A DNA stretch of 64,000 nt from the NCBI GenBank assembly GCA_003216295.1, contig QCJB01000005.1, positions 35,196 to 99,195 of the forward strand, given 5' to 3'. Position 1 is the first letter of the stretch. Each line of letters opens with the position of its first letter. Of this stretch, positions 58,777-64,000 are shown piece by piece. The DNA comes from Prochlorococcus sp. AG-402-P16 (lineage in GTDB: Bacteria; Cyanobacteriota; Cyanobacteriia; PCC-6307; Cyanobiaceae). Made by a program: the position numbers and the translations under genes. The notes under the pieces were generated by a model. It saw only the letters and a program-made list of their open reading frames with translations. It was not told the origin of the DNA and made no database searches.

Positions 58777-58824
58777 ATTTTTTAAAAATATGAATATATT
58801 ACATAATAAAGTTGATTTTACTTG

Positions 58825-59529
58825 ATGGCTAAAGCTGATAATCAATATAAAGATGGGGATATGCTTAATGCCCTAAATGGAAAAAACCTAATTAATCCAT
58901 CAATATCAAATTTACCTGAATTTGGACCTAAAATCAAATTAGGAATTCTTGCCTCTGGTAATGGTTCAAATTTTGAATATATAATTAAGGCTATACAATC
59001 AAAAAAACTTAATGCTGAAATATCAATATTAATTGTTAATAATCCACATTGCTTAGCTATTAAGAAAGCAGAAAATAATAATATCCGCTATGAAGTGATT
59101 AATCATCGTGATTGTATCTCTAGAGATCAACATGATAAATTAGTAATTAATAGTTTATTAGAATATTCCGTAGAGCTAGTTGTAATGGCAGGATGGATGA
59201 GAATAGCTGGTGATGATTTAATAAATAAATATAAAGGTCGCTTAATAAATATTCATCCTTCACTTTTACCATCTTTTAAAGGTATTGATGCAATTCAACA
59301 AGCTATTAACAACAAAGTTTTAATAACTGGCTGTACAGTTCATTATGTTCAAAGAGAAGTAGATTCAGGTTCAATAATTATTCAAGCCGCTGTACCAGTT
59401 AATGAAGGAGAAGATAAAAACACATTACAAAGAAGGATTCAAAATATGGAACATATAATATTACCTGCTGCTATAGCAATAGTTGCAAAAAGAATAAGGA
59501 CAATTCTCAAGGATAAAAAGTATTTTTAG
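58825..59529 (+). CDS. purN: Phosphoribosylglycinamide formyltransferase PurN
   Basis: PurN transfers formyl from 10-formyltetrahydrofolate to GAR in purine synthesis. The chosen start is ATG 58825; a TTG at 58822 directly precedes it. The protein has about 34 extra residues before the family start (KLGILASGNGSNFEYIIKAI near residues 38-57). It then has VVMAGWMRIAGDDLI near 119-133 and NIHPSLLPSFKGIDAI near 141-156, with the catalytic Asn-His and the substrate loop, and the DSGSIIIQ segment near 178. The end overlaps the end of the convergent argC by 23 bp. Confidence 0.93.
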   Translation: MAKADNQYKDGDMLNALNGKNLINPSISNLPEFGPKIKLGILASGNGSNFEYIIKAIQSKKLNAEISILIVNNPHCLAIKKAENNNIRYEVINHRDCISRDQHDKLVINSLLEYSVELVVMAGWMRIAGDDLINKYKGRLINIHPSLLPSFKGIDAIQQAINNKVLITGCTVHYVQREVDSGSIIIQAAVPVNEGEDKNTLQRRIQNMEHIILPAAIAIVAKRIRTILKDKKYF

Positions 59530-60586
59530 GAAGTCCAATATCTTGATCAAGTCCATGCATAATATTCAAATTTTGAATTGCCTGACCTGCCTGGCCTTTT
59601 AGAAGGTTGTCAATAACACTCATTAACACAATTCTCCCATTTCTTTGGTCAACTTCTACAGAAATCATGATCTTATTTGTATTTTTTACCCATTTTGTAG
59701 CAGGATAAATACCAACTGGTAAGATTTTTATAAAGGACTGATTTTTATAAAAGGCTTCTAAAACAATTTTGCAATCTTCTGCTGTTAATCCTGGGTCTCT
59801 TAAACGAGCATAAACGGTAGATAAAATTCCCCTAACCATAGGAACTAAATGAGGAGTGAATTGGATATTTACTTCGTGACCAGCAAACTGGCTTGCAATA
59901 CTTTCTATTTCAGCAGTGTGCCTATGACCTACTACGCCATAAGGTTTTATTGATTCAGAACATTCAGACAAAGATAATTCTACTTTTGGGTTTCTTCCTC
60001 CACCTGATGTACCTGATTTAGCGTCAACAATAATTCCCTCACTTTCAATTAATCCCTGTTTTAGAAATGGAATCAATACGCTCAGGCATGATGTTGGGTA
60101 ACAACCTGGGCATGCAATTAATCTTGATTTTGAGATTTCATTTTTGAATTCTTCTGAAAATCCATAAACAGCTTCCTGACATAAGTCATAATCTTTTCTT
60201 TGAGAATTTAAAGCCTCAGCAGAATAAACTTCCTTCCACTTTTCTAATGATCTAAATCGATAGTCGGCAGACAAATCAATAACTCTAATTTCTTTTTCAA
60301 TTAATAAAGGGGTTAATTGTGACGCGAGCCCATTTGGAAGACTCAATATCGCATAATCTGAAACCTTAGCTATTTGATCAACATTAATAGTGTCGATCTT
60401 TATATCAGCATTAATTTCAATAAAAGGATTGCTAAAATTCCAGCTTTTGCCTGCTGATCTTTCACCAGCTAAATACGAAATCCCAAATTGAGGATGTTCA
60501 GAAATCAACTTCACCAATTGAAGCCCTCCATACCCTGAGGCTCCAATAATTGCGACCCTACCAACGTCAGTTTTACTTAATGCCAT
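59507..60586 (-). CDS. argC: N-acetyl-gamma-glutamyl-phosphate reductase
   Basis: ArgC reduces N-acetylglutamyl-phosphate in arginine synthesis, using NADPH. The 359-residue protein has a Rossmann start VAIIGASGYGGLQLVKLI near residues 11-28. The active Cys lies in LIACPGCYPTSCLSVL near residue 160 and a DAKSGTSGGGRNP motif near 188. VGHRHTAEIESI near 218 provides the catalytic His region. The length is usual. The 3' end overlaps that of purN by 23 bp on the opposite strand, and ribBA is divergent upstream (86 bp). Confidence 0.96.
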   Translation of the reverse strand: MALSKTDVGRVAIIGASGYGGLQLVKLISEHPQFGISYLAGERSAGKSWNFSNPFIEINADIKIDTINVDQIAKVSDYAILSLPNGLASQLTPLLIEKEIRVIDLSADYRFRSLEKWKEVYSAEALNSQRKDYDLCQEAVYGFSEEFKNEISKSRLIACPGCYPTSCLSVLIPFLKQGLIESEGIIVDAKSGTSGGGRNPKVELSLSECSESIKPYGVVGHRHTAEIESIASQFAGHEVNIQFTPHLVPMVRGILSTVYARLRDPGLTAEDCKIVLEAFYKNQSFIKILPVGIYPATKWVKNTNKIMISVEVDQRNGRIVLMSVIDNLLKGQAGQAIQNLNIMHGLDQDIGLPKNTFYP

Positions 60587-60672
60587 AACATCATCGTTGT
60601 TCCGTAGAATAAGTAATATTCATATGAGAATAATTAGCAAAGATCCATTTCACCACAAACACGAGGAATAAG

Positions 60673-62358
60673 TTGAAATCAGAAGATTGTTATGAAATTG
60701 AATTTGATGATATAGCAGATGCTCTTGCTGCTATAAGAAACGGTGAATGTGTTGTAGTGGTTGATGATGAAAAGAGAGAAAACGAAGGAGATTTAATATG
60801 CGCAGCCCAATTTGCGACACCACAGCAAATTAATTTCATGGCCACAGAAGCTAGGGGATTAATATGTCTCGCTATGCAAGGTGAAAGATTAGACCAATTA
60901 GATCTACCATTAATGGTTGATAGAAATACAGACTCAAACCAAACAGCATTTACAGTAAGCATAGATGCTGGTCCAGAGTTTGGTGTATCAACAGGGATCT
61001 CAGCTGAAGATAGAGCTAAAACGATTCAAGTTGCTCTAAATAGTCAAACAAAACCAATAGATTTGAGAAGACCTGGTCATATATTTCCTTTGAGAGCAAA
61101 AATAGGTGGCGTTTTAAAAAGAGCTGGTCACACGGAAGCTGCAGTTGACTTGTCCTTACTTGCTGGCCTAGCTCCCGCTGGAGTCATATGTGAAATACAA
61201 AATTTAGATGGGTCAATGGCCAGACTTCCTGAACTAAAAAAATATGCAAAGGAAAGAAATTTAAAATTGATAAGTATTGCCGATTTAATTCACTACAGAC
61301 TTGAAAACGAGAGATTTGTATATAGACAAGCTATTGCCAAACTACCAAGTCTATTTGGCGATTTCAAAGCCATAGGTTATAAAAACGAATTGGATGGATC
61401 TGAACATGTTGCAATAATAAAAGGAAATCATGAGAATTTAAAAGAACCAGTATTAGTAAGAATGCACTCTGAATGCCTAACTGGAGATGCATTTGGATCC
61501 TTGAGATGCGATTGTAGGCCACAGCTTGAGGCTGCATTATCAAGAATTTCACAAGAGGGAGAAGGTGTAGTTGTTTACCTACGGCAAGAAGGAAGAGGGA
61601 TTGGATTAGTCAATAAATTAAAAGCTTATAACTTGCAAGATGGAGGATTGGATACAGTAGAAGCAAATGAAAAACTTGGGTTCCCAGCTGATCTGAGAAA
61701 TTATGGTGTAGGGGCGCAAATATTAACTGATTTAGGGATAAATAGGCTAAAGTTACTAACAAATAATCCTAGGAAGATAGCCGGATTAGGTGGATATGGC
61801 CTAAAGGTAGAATCAAGAGTCCCATTGGTAATATGCCCGGGTGATCATAATGCAGCATATCTTGAAGTTAAAAGAGAAAAACTCGGACATTTATTTGGAG
61901 ACTACGACCAAACAAAATTAAACAGTGAAAGACAAAATTTAGTTGTTTTTTGGCATGGCCATGTTAACAACGAAGAGTTAAAACATTTTGAAAATAAAGC
62001 TAACAAATGGTCAGAAAATCATTTCTTGAATATTTCTATTCAGAACACTCCCAGGTTAATGGCCCTTTGTGAGAATCCATTGTTCATATGGAATGTTTCA
62101 CATAGAGATATTAAAGCTCAACTAGAAAGAAAAGTAATCGATAAAAGATTATTAGAATCTCTATTAAAAGAACTTTGTAACTGGAAAAATACAGAGAGAA
62201 TTGGAATTATTAAAACAGATAATTATGAACAACTACTTCATCCATCACAAAACATATTGCTAGAAAATAAAAAAATTAGCGAACTTTCAAATATTGAAAG
62301 CTCGCCATTATTTGATTGGAATATAAAAGAGAAAACTAGTATGATTGTATGGGATTAA
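60673..62358 (+). CDS. ribBA: RibBA: DHBP synthase / GTP cyclohydrolase II with C-terminal extension
   Basis: This bifunctional enzyme makes two precursors of riboflavin. The N-terminal 3,4-dihydroxybutanone-4-phosphate synthase spans residues 1-210, with [12 protein letters not shown] near 31-42 and [11 protein letters not shown] near 132-142. The GTP cyclohydrolase II domain spans about 215-400. Its zinc Cys residues are 268, 279 and 281 ([16 protein letters not shown]), and RQEGRGIGL lies near 304-312. After residue 420 an extra part of about 140 residues follows that is absent from ordinary RibBA. The TTG at 60673 has AGGAA upstream and is the likely start. Confidence 0.95.
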   Translation: MKSEDCYEIEFDDIADALAAIRNGECVVVVDDEKRENEGDLICAAQFATPQQINFMATEARGLICLAMQGERLDQLDLPLMVDRNTDSNQTAFTVSIDAGPEFGVSTGISAEDRAKTIQVALNSQTKPIDLRRPGHIFPLRAKIGGVLKRAGHTEAAVDLSLLAGLAPAGVICEIQNLDGSMARLPELKKYAKERNLKLISIADLIHYRLENERFVYRQAIAKLPSLFGDFKAIGYKNELDGSEHVAIIKGNHENLKEPVLVRMHSECLTGDAFGSLRCDCRPQLEAALSRISQEGEGVVVYLRQEGRGIGLVNKLKAYNLQDGGLDTVEANEKLGFPADLRNYGVGAQILTDLGINRLKLLTNNPRKIAGLGGYGLKVESRVPLVICPGDHNAAYLEVKREKLGHLFGDYDQTKLNSERQNLVVFWHGHVNNEELKHFENKANKWSENHFLNISIQNTPRLMALCENPLFIWNVSHRDIKAQLERKVIDKRLLESLLKELCNWKNTERIGIIKTDNYEQLLHPSQNILLENKKISELSNIESSPLFDWNIKEKTSMIVWD

Positions 62359-62364
62359 TTATTA

Positions 62365-62802
62365 TCAAATAATACTTACACTGTTAATTTTAGTACCGTT
62401 ACTAATTGCCAAGAGAACTTTCATATCATTAGTTTTACCAAAAACAGTATGAACACCATCCAAATGTGGTTGCGGCGCGTGAACTAAAAAGAATTGACTA
62501 CCGCCTGTATTTTTACCTGCATGTGCCATAGACAGCGAACCAGCTAAATGCTTATTTAAATTAATTTCACAATCAATGGAATAACCTGGGCCACCAGTAC
62601 CAGGAACTCCTGATGCACCCTCCCTGGTATTTGGACATCCACCTTGCGCCATGAATCCATTTATAACCCTGTGAAAAGATAAACCATCATAAAAACCCTC
62701 TCCAACAAGTTTTAAAAAATTAGAAACTGTATTTGGTGCATCATCATCAAAAAGGTCAATCGTTAATTGACCTTTTTCTGTTTTCATCAAAACTTTTGAC
62801 AT
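62365..62802 (-). CDS. Cyclophilin-type peptidyl-prolyl isomerase
   Basis: The 145-residue enzyme is a minimal cyclophilin. It has [15 protein letters not shown] near residues 39-53, [12 protein letters not shown] near 67-78 and [20 protein letters not shown] near 86-105. [10 protein letters not shown] lies near 113. These residues form the proline-binding pocket and include the catalytic Arg. No signal peptide is visible, so it should be cytosolic. It converges with ribBA at 6 bp and stands 87 bp after murQ on the same strand. Confidence 0.95.
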   Translation of the reverse strand: MSKVLMKTEKGQLTIDLFDDDAPNTVSNFLKLVGEGFYDGLSFHRVINGFMAQGGCPNTREGASGVPGTGGPGYSIDCEINLNKHLAGSLSMAHAGKNTGGSQFFLVHAPQPHLDGVHTVFGKTNDMKVLLAISNGTKINSVSII

Positions 62803-62889
62803 TTTTTGTAGTTTATTTTTTTTATATTAACTCTTTTTAAACTTAATGCAGATAAGTTCTTTCCTTAAATACATCATTTATTAGTTTTA

Positions 62890-63816
62890 TTATTCAGAAC
62901 AATAATTAACTTTACTCAGAGCAGTTCTCAAATATCCGTTAGATTCATTTAGTATTTGAGTTGCTCTAGCAATATCCAAACCAGACAAAGCAATTAATAT
63001 TGATAATTTAACAGAACCATTAGTTTTTTCTAATAACTCTAGTCCCTCATCATTATTAACAGAAGCCACATCAGATAAAATAGATAAAGCACGATGCAAG
63101 AGTTTTTTATTCGTCACAGAAACATCAATCATTCTATTTCCATAAACTTTTCCAAGTTTAATCATTACAGAGGTAGAAATAATATTTAAGGCCATCTTTG
63201 TTGCTGTACCTGCCTTTAATCTAGTTGAACCAGCTAATATTTCAGGACCAGTAATTAACCTAATATCTATATCTGATGGAAGAAACGATTCATTAGCAGG
63301 AACGGATGAAATAGAAATAGTGAGGGCATTTATACTTTTAGAAAAGTTTAATGCAGACATTACATATGGGGTTCTTCCACTAGCTGTTATTCCTATTAGA
63401 ACATCCTTAGTTGAGAAATTTTTATACTTCAAATCAGAAATTGCTAAATCAGGTAAATCCTCAAGTTTCTCAGAGCTTCTTGTTAAACTTTTTACTCCAC
63501 CAGCAATTATTCCTTGAACCAAGTCAGGAGAAGTACAAAAAGTTGGTGGACATTCAGAAGCATCAAGAACTCCTAGCCTTCCTGAAGTACCTGAGCCTAT
63601 ATAAAACAATCTTCCATCTGATTTAAGTTTTAATGTGATTTGATCTATAGCATTAACAATTTCAGGAATAGCAAAATTGACAGCCATTTGGGGTTCTTTA
63701 TCCGCTTCACAGAAAAGTGTAACTATTTCTTTTGTGGATTTTTTATCTAGATCAACCGAACTTGAATTTATCTGTTCAGTTAATATCGTATTATCAAAAT
63801 TATTATTTTTAATCAT
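62890..63816 (-). CDS. murQ: N-acetylmuramic acid 6-phosphate etherase
   Basis: MurQ cleaves the lactyl ether of MurNAc-6-phosphate in cell-wall recycling. The 308-residue protein has an SIS domain with FYIGSGTSGRLGVLDASECP near residues 71-90 and FCTSPDLVQGIIAGG near 92-106. VLIGITASGRTPYV lies near 138-151, and a GSTRLKAGTATKMALN motif is near 197-212. These match the family. Its ATG overlaps the TGA of the upstream gene (ATGA), so the two are translationally coupled. The usual partner kinases or transporters are not in the window. Confidence 0.94.
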   Translation of the reverse strand: MIKNNNFDNTILTEQINSSSVDLDKKSTKEIVTLFCEADKEPQMAVNFAIPEIVNAIDQITLKLKSDGRLFYIGSGTSGRLGVLDASECPPTFCTSPDLVQGIIAGGVKSLTRSSEKLEDLPDLAISDLKYKNFSTKDVLIGITASGRTPYVMSALNFSKSINALTISISSVPANESFLPSDIDIRLITGPEILAGSTRLKAGTATKMALNIISTSVMIKLGKVYGNRMIDVSVTNKKLLHRALSILSDVASVNNDEGLELLEKTNGSVKLSILIALSGLDIARATQILNESNGYLRTALSKVNYCSE

Positions 63817-64000
63817 AAAAGGTTTTCTAAACGTTTTCGTATATCTTCAAGTTGATCATTAGAAGATTGTGTCGTATTAATAATCTCTTGATTTTGCCAG
63901 TCAGCCACATCTAAGTTTGAAAGGGGAGGTGAAATCATTAGACGTTCTTCATCAGTACTTGGAATAAAACCTTTTTCAACAAAACGTGCTTCATAGCCTG
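63813..64000 (-). CDS. 5'-truncated gene at the window edge
   Basis: The reading frame is open from the window end down to a TGA at 63813-63815, which overlaps the murQ ATG. The visible C-terminal 62 residues include YEARFVEKGFIPSTDEERLM and SPPLSNLDVADWQNQEII, then a charged helical end (EDIRKRLENLL). I do not recognise the family. The overlap with murQ suggests co-transcription. Confidence 0.6.
   Translation of the reverse strand, partial: GYEARFVEKGFIPSTDEERLMISPPLSNLDVADWQNQEIINTTQSSNDQLEDIRKRLENLL

Overview
The window is a compact, very AT-rich bacterial chromosome segment with tightly packed housekeeping genes. Several points identify it as a Prochlorococcus-type marine picocyanobacterium: a 27-residue photosystem II subunit (Psb30/Ycf12-like), Ycf20, a CCB2/CCB4-type cytochrome b6 heme-attachment factor, cyanobacterial DUF2996 and DUF1995 proteins, HemJ, CobN plus CobU plus B12-dependent MetH, and many tiny lineage-restricted ORFs. 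The clade cannot be fixed from sequence alone.

Layout. 1-14.1 kb: mfd, a hypothetical with tandem helical repeats, terC, fmt, a tldE/tldD pair, a DUF2996 protein, an operon of an RNB-like protein, ubiX and a membrane protein, then two half-size UPF0016 (Gdt1/Mnx) transporter genes. 14.3-20.8 kb: psb30, recJ, a HAD hydrolase, ycf20, rpmF, an FtsH homologue that has lost its zinc protease motif, and a 2-Cys peroxiredoxin. 20.8-25.5 kb: a gene-poor islet beginning at tRNA-Met, holding only small ORFs, orphan hairpins and two divergent paralogous small genes. 25.5-34 kb: trmL, cobU, a CCB2/CCB4 factor, an LptC-like lipoprotein, metG, a second minimal RNB nuclease, rpsR, rpmG, pheT. 34-37.6 kb: a 636-bp gap, a ribbon-helix-helix plus J-domain protein, an Ap4A phosphorylase and small ORFs, one preceded by a hairpin that could occlude its ribosome binding site. 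37.6-64 kb: metH, ilvE, cobN, a PHP phosphoesterase, hemJ, uvrC, a flavin reductase, coaD, dacB, a DUF1995 protein, a cysteine desulfurase, dapF, leuS, pgi, purN, argC, ribBA, a cyclophilin, murQ and a 5'-truncated gene at the edge.

How the genes connect. metH needs cobalamin, and cobN and cobU belong to its synthesis. ubiX supplies prenyl-FMN, hemJ supplies protoporphyrin, and the CCB factor and psb30 serve photosynthetic electron transport. mfd, uvrC and recJ are repair genes. fmt, metG, leuS, pheT, trmL, rpsR, rpmG and rpmF serve translation. dapF, dacB and murQ serve the cell wall.

The most notable observations are enzymes that appear to have lost their catalytic residues beside intact ancestral folds: the FtsH-like pseudoprotease, and the S1-containing RNB protein, whose catalytic role may fall to the separate minimal RNB protein. 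Also notable are the split UPF0016 transporter, the 140-residue extension of RibBA, and the micro-ORFs and orphan hairpins. No phage, insertion sequence, CRISPR array or secondary-metabolite cluster was seen.
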